Source of the DNA: an uncultured Flavobacteriales bacterium
Lineage (GTDB): Bacteria > Bacteroidota > Bacteroidia > Flavobacteriales_G > Salibacteraceae
Assembly: GCA_905479105.1 (NCBI GenBank)
Contig: CAJQLE010000004.1
Location: forward strand, 372,001 to 436,000
Length of the DNA stretch: 64,000 nucleotides
Reading direction: 5' to 3'
Every line of letters starts with the position of its first letter. Position 1 is the stretch's first letter. The notes below the pieces were generated by a model. That model was not told the DNA's origin. It did not search any database and saw nothing but the letters and a program-made list of their open reading frames with translations. Below are positions 16,709 through 25,252 of this stretch, piece by piece. The position numbers and the translations under genes are program-made.

Positions 16709-17510
16709 ATTAATTTACGCTACAGTTATAATGCTTGCTCTTGCGGCTTGTGGAAATGATTCCTCTAAAAGCTTGGATGAGCAAGAGAGACCGGCAGATT
16801 GGAAGGCAAATTTTGAGTTGGTCGTGACCTTAGATTCAACTGATGATGACCTTATAGATCTTCATGTTGTTTCAAGCAAACAATCTCAATCACTTTCTGA
16901 ACTGATAGATCAAGTATATGACCTGTCGTTTTCTGGAGATGCTGATGTTTTTGGTTCTAGTCTTTTCGGTGAGATTGACTTGGAAAACAAGTTAGAACCT
17001 AAAAGCCTACTGGAGAGTTTAGAGTTTTACGATACAGTTTATGTCGAAGATTTAATCACTGGAGAAACGAAAGATACCGTGGTTGATCTAAGCTTTAATA
17101 AGTCTGCGATCACTGCATTTACAATATTGTTTTCGATATCTGAAGATCAATCAATTGTTTTAAGTCCAACAGTTCTTTCTATAGGAAAGCAGAAATTTAA
17201 TGAACAAACAGGAGAGTATAGAGGATACTCAGATAAGTTTTTTGTTGCTGTGAATGATGGACCTGAATCTTCCAATGAAAATCTTGATAAAATGATCGTC
17301 TTGTCTGACAGTTTAGGTCAATTTCATGTCAGTTCGTTTCGAATTTATTACGAAGACACAAAACAAGGATTGGGTGAGACCATAAGTAAGCTGTATGGCG
17401 ACCATGATTTATTTGATATGAAGTTTAGCCTAGAATTCGATTACTCTCAATCAAAACTGACATTCAAAAATGTAGTGATCAGTCCTATAGAGAATCCTAA
17501 TATAATCTAG
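16701..17510 (+). CDS. lipoprotein of unknown function, third gene of the sensor operon
   Basis: The start at 16701 overlaps the sensor stop by 8 nt and gives MNKLIYATVIMLALAACGND, a clear lipoprotein signal (LAAC). A longer frame starting upstream lacks this and lies inside the sensor gene. The mature protein (about 250 residues) is acidic and rich in beta-type sequence, with no recognised domain. Its tight coupling to the propeller sensor suggests that it works with it, for example as a ligand-binding or output lipoprotein; this is inference. Its stop codon shares the tetramer CTAG with the opposite methyltransferase gene. Confidence 0.72.
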   Translation: MNKLIYATVIMLALAACGNDSSKSLDEQERPADWKANFELVVTLDSTDDDLIDLHVVSSKQSQSLSELIDQVYDLSFSGDADVFGSSLFGEIDLENKLEPKSLLESLEFYDTVYVEDLITGETKDTVVDLSFNKSAITAFTILFSISEDQSIVLSPTVLSIGKQKFNEQTGEYRGYSDKFFVAVNDGPESSNENLDKMIVLSDSLGQFHVSSFRIYYEDTKQGLGETISKLYGDHDLFDMKFSLEFDYSQSKLTFKNVVISPIENPNII

Positions 17511-18097
17511 GCTTTTTCGAAGTTGATAAACAGCTCTCTTCCCATTCTTGGTGGGATGCTGTTTTTGGATTTTTCGAAATGTTTAAACCTGAATAGAGGA
17601 GAGAAATATCTTGTATATTCTTCTTTATGCCCTCCAAAAGGCGGATGGTCATTCCCAAACTCCGTATCGAAAAGTAAACCAATAAGTTTACCGTTAGGGT
17701 TGAGGAGTCGATGAGTATTTTCTGCGTATGATTTGCGCATGGATGGATCTAGCGCACAAAAAAACGTTTGTTCAACTATGATGTCGAATTGATCTTCTAG
17801 TTGGAAGAAATCATCAAGAAGAATCTGATTGTGAGGAAAAGTGGTTACTCGATCTTTAATATGGTCAATTGCGGAAGGTGCGATATCCAATAAGAAGACA
17901 TTTTTGAATCCTATAGAGTAGAGGTATTCACCTTCCCAGGCATTTCCGCATCCTGGAATCAGAATCCGCAGTGACTTATCTTCTAATTGATCAAAGTATT
18001 CTTTTATTGGAGTTGAAACATGGCCAATATCCCACCCTGTTTGATTGTTTTTCCAGCGCTGTTCCCAATAATCTTGGTCGAATGCTTGACTGCTCAT
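17507..18097 (-). CDS. TPMT-like SAM-dependent methyltransferase
   Basis: This 196-residue protein begins MSSQAFDQDYWEQRW; FWxxRWxxxxxGWD-type text (WEQRWKNNQTGWDIG) is the hallmark of the thiopurine methyltransferase family. ILIPGCGNAWEGEYLYSIGF is the SAM-binding glycine loop, and VEQTFFCALDP is the family motif IV region. Such proteins methylate thiol or selenol groups on small molecules. The start at 18097 was chosen because it lies just after the ribBA stop; the frame upstream belongs to ribBA. It follows ribBA directly and is probably cotranscribed. Confidence 0.83.
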   Translation of the reverse strand: MSSQAFDQDYWEQRWKNNQTGWDIGHVSTPIKEYFDQLEDKSLRILIPGCGNAWEGEYLYSIGFKNVFLLDIAPSAIDHIKDRVTTFPHNQILLDDFFQLEDQFDIIVEQTFFCALDPSMRKSYAENTHRLLNPNGKLIGLLFDTEFGNDHPPFGGHKEEYTRYFSPLFRFKHFEKSKNSIPPRMGRELFINFEKA

Positions 18098-18098
18098 T

Positions 18099-19316
18099 CT
18101 ACAATTTCTTCTTATCCGAAAAATGAAGGTCGTGCCCCATCTTATCTTTCTTGGTTTGAAGGTAGAAGTGGTTGTGCTTATTTGGCTCAATCTCAATAGA
18201 AACCACTTCTGTGATCTCTAGTCCATATCCGATAAGTCCAGCACGTTTTTTAGGGTTGTTGCTAATCAACTTCATTTTGGCTACTCCAAGGTCATTTAAG
18301 ATTTGAGCTCCAACGCCATAGTCACGCTCATCCATTTTAAAACCCAGTTCTAAGTTTGCCTCCACTGTATCTCTTCCTTCTTCCTGAAGTTTGTAAGCTT
18401 TCAACTTATTGGCTAATCCAATTCCACGTCCTTCCTGTTGCATATACACAAGCGCTCCCTTACCTGTTTCCTCAATGAGCTTCATTGCCTCATGCAATTG
18501 AGGTCCGCAATCACATCTATAAGAACCAAAAATATCTCCGGTACGGCATGAAGAGTGAACTCGCACTAAAATTGGCTCATCTTTTCCCCAAGTTCCTTTA
18601 GTCAAAGCCACATGCTCTTCGCCTGTAGTTGTTTGGGTATATGCATGCATCGTGAAATCGCCCCATTGCGTTGGAAGCTTAACGGAAACGCCTTTTTCAA
18701 TAATACTCTCATGCTTCATTCGGTAAGCTACCAAGTCAGCAATAGAGATGATTTTAAGATCGAATTTTTCAGCGATTACCATCAACTGTGGAAGCCTAGC
18801 CATGGTGCCATCTTCATTCATGATCTCTACTAGAACTCCTGCTGGCTGAAGGCCTGCAATTCGAGCTAGATCAATAGTTGCTTCTGTATGTCCAGTTCTT
18901 CTTAAAACTCCACCGCGCTTCGCACGCAACGGAAAGATGTGTCCTGGCTTTCCCAAATCCTCAGGTTTTGTTTCTGGATCGATAAGTGCTTTAATCGTAA
19001 GTGCTCTATCGCTGGCACTGATGCCTGTAGTAACGCCTTTTCCGTTAAGGTCAACTGAAACTGTAAATGGTGTTTCGTGTAATGCTGTGTTTTTAGGAAC
19101 CATGAGGTCCAATCCTAGTTCATCGCATCTGTCTTCTACTAAAGCGGTGCATATAAGCCCACGACCATGGGTAGCCATGAAGTTGATGATTTCTGGAGTG
19201 ATATGATCAGCAGCAGCAATGAAGTCACCCTCGTTCTCTCTGTCCTCATCATCTACAACGATGATCACTTTTCCATTCTTAATATCCTCTAACGCTTCTT
19301 CTATTGTATTCAACAT
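18099..19316 (-). CDS. ribBA: bifunctional DHBP synthase / GTP cyclohydrolase II
   Basis: This 405-residue fusion has RibB first (residues 1-200: [13 protein letters not shown] acidic loop, [23 protein letters not shown]) and RibA second (210-400). RibA keeps the zinc ligands in [17 protein letters not shown] and the catalytic QQEGRGIGL. The two halves make 3,4-dihydroxy-2-butanone 4-phosphate and the GTP-derived pyrimidine, the two precursors of riboflavin. A -7 box lies close upstream; no FMN riboswitch was seen. Confidence 0.95.
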   Translation of the reverse strand: MLNTIEEALEDIKNGKVIIVVDDEDRENEGDFIAAADHITPEIINFMATHGRGLICTALVEDRCDELGLDLMVPKNTALHETPFTVSVDLNGKGVTTGISASDRALTIKALIDPETKPEDLGKPGHIFPLRAKRGGVLRRTGHTEATIDLARIAGLQPAGVLVEIMNEDGTMARLPQLMVIAEKFDLKIISIADLVAYRMKHESIIEKGVSVKLPTQWGDFTMHAYTQTTTGEEHVALTKGTWGKDEPILVRVHSSCRTGDIFGSYRCDCGPQLHEAMKLIEETGKGALVYMQQEGRGIGLANKLKAYKLQEEGRDTVEANLELGFKMDERDYGVGAQILNDLGVAKMKLISNNPKKRAGLIGYGLEITEVVSIEIEPNKHNHFYLQTKKDKMGHDLHFSDKKKL

Positions 19317-19335
19317 CGTTTTCGATTTGGGGGTG

Positions 19336-19343
19336 CAAATTTA
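19336..19343 (-). promoter_or_regulatory. -7 box upstream of ribBA
   Basis: The minus strand reads TAAATTTG, a full TAnnTTTG match, 19 nt before the ribBA ATG. The leader is too short for a riboswitch downstream of this promoter. Confidence 0.45.
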
Positions 19344-19563
19344 CCAAAGCTTTGTCGCTATCGACATAGTGTGCTTAACTAAACAAGGATTCTGATCGCA
19401 TGTTCTGCTTCCAATTTATTGGCTGAAGATGGATGAACTGAAATAATGGCTGAAATTTTATAAATAAATGGATATCAGACTGTTAAAATGACATGTAAAT
19501 TTTATTTCATCTGCAATTTCGTCAGATATTTCACCTTGGAACAAGACTTGACTAAAGCGAGAC

Positions 19564-20022
19564 ATGAAAACATTAAAATTTAAAACAATGAAACCAATCA
19601 TGCAAAACACGAGACCTTACGCAGGTTATTTCCCTACATTTTTTGACGAATTATTCAATGATCTTAATTCCTCATCCATTCCAAAGTCATCATCTCCAGC
19701 GGTTAACGTGAGAGAAAATGAAATGATGTATAGTTTAGAAATCCTTGCTCCAGGCTTTAGAAAAGAAGACATCACCATTGATATGGAAAACAATGTCTTA
19801 ACCATTAGTGGAGAAGCCAAGAAAGAAGAAATGGCCGAAAACGAGAAGTTCACAAGGAAAGAATTCAACTTTCAATCGTTTAAGCGATCCTTTACCTTGC
19901 CAGAGAACAAGATCGATTCAGAGGGGATAGAGGCAAAGTATGCAGATGGAGTATTAAAAGTTAATCTTCCTAAGCTCGCTGAAGAATTGAAGAAAATGCA
20001 AAAGCGAATCGCTGTAGTCTAA
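19564..20022 (+). CDS. small heat shock protein, Hsp20/IbpA family
   Basis: This is a 152-residue alpha-crystallin domain protein. PAVNVRENEMMYSLEILAPG opens the domain, ITIDMENNVLTISGEAK follows, and YADGVLKVNLPK is the conserved C-terminal motif. Hsp20 proteins bind unfolding polypeptides in the cytoplasm without ATP. An alternative ATG at 19588 gives a 144-residue protein beginning MKPIMQNTRPYAG, which is nearer the family norm. A strong terminator follows at once, so it is monocistronic. Confidence 0.9.
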   Translation: MKTLKFKTMKPIMQNTRPYAGYFPTFFDELFNDLNSSSIPKSSSPAVNVRENEMMYSLEILAPGFRKEDITIDMENNVLTISGEAKKEEMAENEKFTRKEFNFQSFKRSFTLPENKIDSEGIEAKYADGVLKVNLPKLAEELKKMQKRIAVV

Positions 20023-20053
20023 TTTGAGTAAGACATAAATTTGTCAAGGTCGA

Positions 20054-20091
20054 AAATGCCGCATCTGTTTTTAGCAGATGCGGCATTTTTT
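20054..20091 (+). terminator. rho-independent terminator of the hsp20 gene
   Basis: AAATGCCGCATCTG (20054-20067) and CAGATGCGGCATTT (20075-20088) form a perfect 14-bp stem with a 7-nt loop, followed by a T run. Confidence 0.85.
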
Positions 20092-20122
20092 CTTTTAGGT
20101 CTCATGATGTTCTTTTGTAGGC

Positions 20123-20797
20123 ATGTGGTCAGACCAAATTGTAGCCTATTACTCTCAACTAGAATGCCCTGATTTACCTAGTCAGTATTCTTGCATGAAC
20201 CCTTACAAGCAAGAAGATACCATGCAAGTGGTGCGACTGTTTGCTGAAAAATATCTCAATGATGATCGCAAGAGAGTCTTATTATTTGGAATAAATCCGG
20301 GTAGATTTGGATCTGGAATTACGGGCATTTCATTTACGGATCCCGTTCGACTGAAAGATAATTTGGCAATCGATCATAATTTTGAAATGCGACCTGAGCT
20401 ATCGAGTCAATTCATTTACAAAATGATTGATGCATATGGTGGAGCCGACATGTTCTATAAAGACTTCTTCATATCTGCCGCCTACCCTTTGGGTTTTATG
20501 CATGAAGGGAAGAACATCAACTATTACGAATTTGACAGTTGGAAAAGCATCATGGAAAAGCACATTGTTGCAGAAATGAATGAGCATATGAAATTCAATA
20601 TCAATAGAGATGTTTGTTTTTCAATTGGTAAAGGAGAGAATTACAAGGTGTTGAAAGCGCTTAACGCCCAGCATAAATGGTTCAAAGAGGTGAAGCCTTT
20701 GCCTCATCCGAGGTGGATTCTTCAATACAGACGCAAGCAAGAACAAGAACATATTATGAATTATATAGCTGAATTGTCGACAGCAATTGCAAAATAA
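20123..20797 (+). CDS. SMUG2-type uracil-DNA glycosylase family protein (DUF4918-like)
   Basis: This 224-residue protein contains LLFGINPGRFGSGITGISFT (about 53-72), the water-activating Asn loop of SMUG-type glycosylases, and PLPHPRW near the C-terminus, where the family carries its catalytic His-Pro loop. Such enzymes excise uracil or its oxidised forms from DNA. The remaining text is typical of the Bacteroidota branch. It begins after the hsp20 terminator. The next small LytTR gene starts 7 nt after its stop. Confidence 0.75.
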   Translation: MWSDQIVAYYSQLECPDLPSQYSCMNPYKQEDTMQVVRLFAEKYLNDDRKRVLLFGINPGRFGSGITGISFTDPVRLKDNLAIDHNFEMRPELSSQFIYKMIDAYGGADMFYKDFFISAAYPLGFMHEGKNINYYEFDSWKSIMEKHIVAEMNEHMKFNINRDVCFSIGKGENYKVLKALNAQHKWFKEVKPLPHPRWILQYRRKQEQEHIMNYIAELSTAIAK

Positions 20798-20804
20798 TCT
20801 ACTC

Positions 20805-21074
20805 ATGATTATTTTGCACTTAAAGCTGCAATTGGAAAATGAACGGGTGTTAATTCGTGATACCATGCAGCAAATGATTGGAAATATAGATCATGGGTGC
20901 TTTCTTAGAATTCATCGTTCGCTAATTGTGAATACGAATTACATGAAACTAAAGAGCTATAAAGAAAACAATGAATATTCGTTCAGAATGAAGAATGGTG
21001 AAGAGTTTACTTCGGGCAGAAGTTTTAAAGAAGAGATTGATGAGTTCTTCAGCGCAAACACCAAATTGACATAA
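20805..21074 (+). CDS. stand-alone, N-terminally short LytTR DNA-binding domain
   Basis: This 89-residue protein is almost only a LytTR domain: VLIRDTMQQMIGNI, then the hallmark FLRIHRSLIVNTNYMK and a GEEFTSGRSFKEEI end. The usual first strands (the YIEA-type segment before the VRxTL strand) are missing or badly altered, and there is no receiver domain. LytTR proteins bind promoter direct repeats. It could be a small regulator or a remnant. A TTG at 20787 would add six residues and overlap the glycosylase gene. A terminator separates it from the histidine kinase downstream. Confidence 0.6.
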   Translation: MIILHLKLQLENERVLIRDTMQQMIGNIDHGCFLRIHRSLIVNTNYMKLKSYKENNEYSFRMKNGEEFTSGRSFKEEIDEFFSANTKLT

Positions 21075-21192
21075 CCGCTAAACTCAAAGTTGATCCATTA
21101 ATCACAAATAATAATTGCGCATGTGCATAGAACTTTACATTGGTCTATCAATTGCACAGATCGTTCTTTTCTCAATTGTTTAGTTAGGTTTT

Positions 21193-21228
21193 AAAGGCGG
21201 AGTCACAAAAAGGGCTTCGCCTTTTTCT
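21193..21228 (+). terminator. rho-independent terminator after the LytTR gene
   Basis: AAAGGCGGAG (21193-21202) pairs with CTTCGCCTTT (21215-21224) over 10 bp with one G-T pair, followed by a T-rich run. Confidence 0.65.
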
Positions 21229-21281
21229 GTTTTAGAGTATCGATAGTATGACGATATTTGCCCTTCACACAGGCACCATTA

Positions 21282-23228
21282 ATGACGCGTATTTTATTTT
21301 TAACTGTATTTCTACTACTATCAAGTATGTTGATTAAAGCCCAGTCTTTGGGTGCCAAAACAGATGCTTATGAGTCATTGTTAATCAACGCGCAAAGCAG
21401 CTTAAATCATCCTGATTCTTCACTCGCAATTTTACACAAGACAAAAGCTGATTCAGGCAATGACTCTTTGAACGCAGAATATTATCGGATAAAAGGATCT
21501 GCATTTTTCTATAAAGGCATTATCGATTCAGCCATCAGTTATTTCAGTTCTGCAATGGCACTTGTGGATAGTTCTGAATGCGATCAGCAGTATTCAAAAG
21601 TGGCCAATGGCCTTGCTGTTGTTCTTCAATCAGCAGGAATGAGGCGAAATGCCATTGACTATTATTCTAAATCGCTCGGTTGTGCCGAATTTAGAAATGA
21701 CAGAAACCTCAAACTTAAAATATTCAGCAATCTGAGTATTTTAAACAATGAATTGAAGGACTATGAGTCGTCTCAGTACTACATCGATAAGTCTCTTGAG
21801 ATTATAAATCCAGAGGATAATAAAATGCTCGCTACACTTTTAAACACAAAATCACAGAATTTCATTGCTCAAACGATGTACGATAGTGCATCATATTATG
21901 CTGAATTGAGTCTTTCAAAAAGGCCGATAAATGATCTGAAAGGCAGAGCAGTAAACCTCAATAACCTTGGTTACATCTACGGTTTGAAGGGCGATAATGC
22001 GCGTTCTCGAGAATATTTTGAGCAATCAGCACGTATTCGAAAAGAAATAGAAGACCTATTTGGACTGGCGTCAATTTTCATCAATTTGGCCGATTTATCC
22101 ATTGGTGAAATGAAGCTAGATGAAGCGAGTCATTTGATTCAAAATGCTCAAATTTTAAGTAGTAAAGTGCATAGTCACCAAATAGAACTGAGGCTTTATT
22201 CTTCACTTTCAAAACTGAAGGAAGCCGAAGGAAATGCAGAACAGGCTTTGAAATACTTGAAAAAGTCTCAAGCGATCAATGATAGTTTGATGCGTGATGA
22301 TCAACTTAAGAACCTTCAGTATGCGCAGTATGGAGTAACACTTTCTGAGGCTCAGAATAAAGTGAAAAGAATTCAGAAGGAAGAGGAACTAAGAAATGAA
22401 ACCATAGACCGTCAGCGATTAATCAATTTGCTTTTAGGAGTAGGTATCGCAATTGTGATTGGCTTATTATCGCTTTTGATTTATCAGCTTAAAATGTTGA
22501 TGAATCTGAGAAAGGAGTTAACTCAAGAAAGGGATGAAGCAAAGAGCAATGCTGAGTTTAGAAGGGAGACATTGAACTCTGTGGTTCATGAATTGAGAAC
22601 CCCAATGAACGCAGTGATCTCTCTGGCCGATATTCTTCAAATAGAAACAGATCCAGAAGAGGTGAAAAAGTTGACCAAGCTTCTCTCAAAAAGCAGCGCT
22701 CGTTTGCTCAGTACCACAAACAATATCCTAACCTATTCGAGAATTGAACAAGGATCGGTGGAAGTAGTGTTAAGACCGATAGACTTAAGTGAGCTGGTAA
22801 CAGATCTATGTGCTCTCTTGGAGTTAAAAGCAAAGTCAAAAAATTTTGAATTGACTAGGGTAATCCCTGAGAACATTATTGCTAAAGTAGATAAGTCGAT
22901 TTTGGAGATATTGCTGATGAACTTAATAGGCAATGCCATCAAATTCACTAAAATCGGTGGAGTAGATGTGTCAATCAAAGAATCAGACGACTATATCGAG
23001 ATCAGCGTTTCTGATACAGGATCAGGGATATCAGATGAAGACATTGAAAATCTTTTTGAACCATTTTTTCAAGGTAGTGCAGATCAGAACAACACGAGTC
23101 AGGAAGGAACTGGGCTTGGTCTTTCAATATGTAAACATTATGCAGACCTTATGGGTGCTAAAATAAGAGTGCGCAGCGAGTTGAAAGTGGGAAGCGTATT
23201 CACACTTTTTATTAAGAAAATCGCCTAG
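21282..23228 (+). CDS. TPR-containing sensor histidine kinase
   Basis: The start at ATG 21282 gives MTRILFLTVFLLLSSMLIKAQ, a signal peptide; a TTG eight codons upstream is less likely. Residues about 25-370 are TPR-type helical repeats in the periplasm, followed by a membrane helix (about 385-405) and coiled coil. The HisKA box VVHELRTPMNAV has its His near residue 436. The ATPase domain keeps the N box (NLIGNAIKFT), G1 (DTGSGIS) and G2 (GTGLGLSI), so it should be an active kinase. No receiver domain or response regulator is adjacent, apart from the short LytTR gene upstream. Its stop overlaps that of the opposite lipoprotein gene. Confidence 0.88.
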   Translation: MTRILFLTVFLLLSSMLIKAQSLGAKTDAYESLLINAQSSLNHPDSSLAILHKTKADSGNDSLNAEYYRIKGSAFFYKGIIDSAISYFSSAMALVDSSECDQQYSKVANGLAVVLQSAGMRRNAIDYYSKSLGCAEFRNDRNLKLKIFSNLSILNNELKDYESSQYYIDKSLEIINPEDNKMLATLLNTKSQNFIAQTMYDSASYYAELSLSKRPINDLKGRAVNLNNLGYIYGLKGDNARSREYFEQSARIRKEIEDLFGLASIFINLADLSIGEMKLDEASHLIQNAQILSSKVHSHQIELRLYSSLSKLKEAEGNAEQALKYLKKSQAINDSLMRDDQLKNLQYAQYGVTLSEAQNKVKRIQKEEELRNETIDRQRLINLLLGVGIAIVIGLLSLLIYQLKMLMNLRKELTQERDEAKSNAEFRRETLNSVVHELRTPMNAVISLADILQIETDPEEVKKLTKLLSKSSARLLSTTNNILTYSRIEQGSVEVVLRPIDLSELVTDLCALLELKAKSKNFELTRVIPENIIAKVDKSILEILLMNLIGNAIKFTKIGGVDVSIKESDDYIEISVSDTGSGISDEDIENLFEPFFQGSADQNNTSQEGTGLGLSICKHYADLMGAKIRVRSELKVGSVFTLFIKKIA

Positions 23229-23881
23229 TATTTATACCGCCAATACATTTTCATCTGTAGCTTGCCATCCTCGCTTTCGAGGGTGACTGGATTATCCTTC
23301 ACAGATTGAAAATTAAACTTTTGCTCTCCTAAAAAGGTCCGAGACAGGCCTTGTCGACCATAAAGCTGTAAAGTTCTAGATGTTGGCATTACTCTAAATA
23401 AATCTGGCCAAACCAATACTTGGAAAGGTGCAGCAGCTGTAAATGTACCATCGGATCCAGCAACTGTCCATCTTCCATCATCTCCACCACTTGAAGTGTA
23501 CTCTTCTTCAACTCTTACCTCCAAGGAAGGAAATCCAGACTCACCAATTATTTCAAATCTGTCTATGTAGCGAAATGATGCTTTAAAATCTTGACTCACT
23601 TCATCAGATCGGTATGCGCCATCAGAATAGGCAGTTAGAAGCACAGAATAAGATCCTTCTTTATCAAATTGGCGTTCTACAAAGTCTCCAACTTGGCCTC
23701 TGCCATCATTAAACTCCCACGTTAAAAACTCATAGTTGTCGCTACAGGATTCAATTCTTATGGTTGTGCCGGCTTCTAAAGCGTCACCAAAATCCAAACA
23801 TGCATCTGGTTTTCTCTCACATGATGAAAGAATCAGACTCGTAATTATTGATAGTATAAAGAGGTGTTTTGTCATTTTCAA
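23225..23881 (-). CDS. PKD-like lipoprotein of unknown function
   Basis: This 218-residue protein starts with a lipoprotein signal (LILSSC). Residues about 30-110 look like a PKD beta domain: FLTWEFNDGRGQVGDFVER, then YSVLLTAYSDG. A second beta-rich domain follows. It is probably anchored at the cell surface. Its start overlaps the preceding gene by 4 nt, so the two are coupled, and a joint function is likely but unknown. Confidence 0.72.
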   Translation of the reverse strand: MKMTKHLFILSIITSLILSSCERKPDACLDFGDALEAGTTIRIESCSDNYEFLTWEFNDGRGQVGDFVERQFDKEGSYSVLLTAYSDGAYRSDEVSQDFKASFRYIDRFEIIGESGFPSLEVRVEEEYTSSGGDDGRWTVAGSDGTFTAAAPFQVLVWPDLFRVMPTSRTLQLYGRQGLSRTFLGEQKFNFQSVKDNPVTLESEDGKLQMKMYWRYKY

Positions 23882-24555
23882 AAGCTAAGTTTCACACCTA
23901 TTTCAGGCGATCTATTTATAGAGTTGTAGCTTAATTTAAAATCATCAAGGGTAAATGGGTTTTGCTGGATGTAAACAGGTTTTGCTAATCGTTTTACATT
24001 TTCTCTGAGGGCTAAAAAGACACTCGTACCGATAACTGTGGCACCAATGCCCACAAAAAATAGTGTGTTTACAGTATTGTAACGACTTTGTCCTGATCCG
24101 CGAGAAGAATTAAAATACTCTACTTTAAAATCTTCGAGAATCAATTCTTCATGCAGGTTTTTGCGCATCACATATGCAAAAGGAATAAGGATTGCTCCCG
24201 CTCCAGCGAGCAATAGAGGAGCGGTTCTTCTTACGAATATTTTTTGATTGAATTCATCTTTGGCAAACAGGTAATCAATGTAAGCTCTGTCTTGCTTTAA
24301 CTCGATGAAATGCCCAACGGAATCCTTTTTAGGAATGTTGATGCTTGATTTGTGGAGGTTATACGTGGGCGACCAGACTTCAATTTTGTGTTCACCAGGC
24401 GCTATTCTTTGAATGTTTGACATGGGAAGTAATTCACCGTCAAGTTTTATGAAGATATCAGTACTGCCTTTTATGTAGAACCTAACCTTCGTCAGATCTT
24501 GCGCTGAAAGACCCAATTGAAGAAAAAAGAAGAATAAGAGAAGAATTCTTGGCAT
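23878..24555 (-). CDS. membrane protein with PEGA-like N-terminus, unknown function
   Basis: This 225-residue protein has a signal peptide (MPRILLLFFFFLQLGLSAQ). A short beta domain with IFIKLDGELLPMSNIQRIAPGE resembles PEGA domains, which bind surface polymers. Two hydrophobic segments follow near 110-128 and 160-185. The C-terminus ends with SPEIGVKLSF, which looks like a beta-strand end. It is coupled by a 4-nt overlap to the PKD-like lipoprotein. No enzyme motif is visible. Confidence 0.65.
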   Translation of the reverse strand: MPRILLLFFFFLQLGLSAQDLTKVRFYIKGSTDIFIKLDGELLPMSNIQRIAPGEHKIEVWSPTYNLHKSSINIPKKDSVGHFIELKQDRAYIDYLFAKDEFNQKIFVRRTAPLLLAGAGAILIPFAYVMRKNLHEELILEDFKVEYFNSSRGSGQSRYNTVNTLFFVGIGATVIGTSVFLALRENVKRLAKPVYIQQNPFTLDDFKLSYNSINRSPEIGVKLSF

Positions 24556-24616
24556 GGAGTAAAACTATATGATTTCTAAAAATAATAACATCTGAATTAG
24601 ACTTTGGTGTTTTAGA

Positions 24617-25156
24617 TTAAAGCGGAACAAAACGTCTTGAATTAAGTATTTCTGCCAACTCTGGCGGTCCATTAAAATACTTTCCCTTGAAACGATCGAG
24701 TTCATCGATTGTTTCTGGCGAAAGCAGCTGACTTATTTCTTCCATTGCTTGATTGCTTATTGCATAGGGGAAAATTGATTGAAGCATTTGATCTCCTTTG
24801 CAATGTGCGTGGAATGAGAATTCGGCAGATGATTCTATGGAATTACCAGTCATGAGACAATTTTCTGTGTTGGAATGTGCGTTGGCATGTACTTGTAAAT
24901 TCTCCATGAAGTAGGCCTCAATTTTCATCAAAGAATCTTTCGATAATTGTTTCCGCATTGTTTCCGCGCAAGAAGAGCACATAGCATATTCAAATATGGG
25001 CTCCACAATACCCAATTTTGGCAATCGTCTGAAAATGCGCTCCACAAAATATTCGCTTTGAGATTTCACCAATTCTTTATTACAAACCAAGCAATTGGCA
25101 ATTAGCTCACCAGTATCTGAATCTCTAAATCGTGCATCAATGGGCAATTCGTTCAT
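24617..25156 (-). CDS. conserved hypothetical protein with paired CxxC motifs
   Basis: This 179-residue soluble protein has no signal peptide. CLVCNKEL (Cys22, Cys25) and a second CSSC motif about 38 residues later look like the two knuckles of one zinc site. Downstream are scattered Cys and His residues. No fold was recognised. It faces the prolyl oligopeptidase gene head to head, with about 96 nt between starts. Confidence 0.65.
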   Translation of the reverse strand: MNELPIDARFRDSDTGELIANCLVCNKELVKSQSEYFVERIFRRLPKLGIVEPIFEYAMCSSCAETMRKQLSKDSLMKIEAYFMENLQVHANAHSNTENCLMTGNSIESSAEFSFHAHCKGDQMLQSIFPYAISNQAMEEISQLLSPETIDELDRFKGKYFNGPPELAEILNSRRFVPL

Positions 25157-25252
25157 CGTTCAATGATAACGATATATCACAAATTCCTTTGCTTCTGTCT
25201 TAAAAAGCTTTTTTTGAAAACTCCTGTTATATTTTCGCTAAAACATTTAACT

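Noticed and set aside
19317-19563. possible FMN riboswitch before ribBA
   Set aside because: The -7 box lies only 19 nt before the start, and no RFN-type conserved stems were seen.
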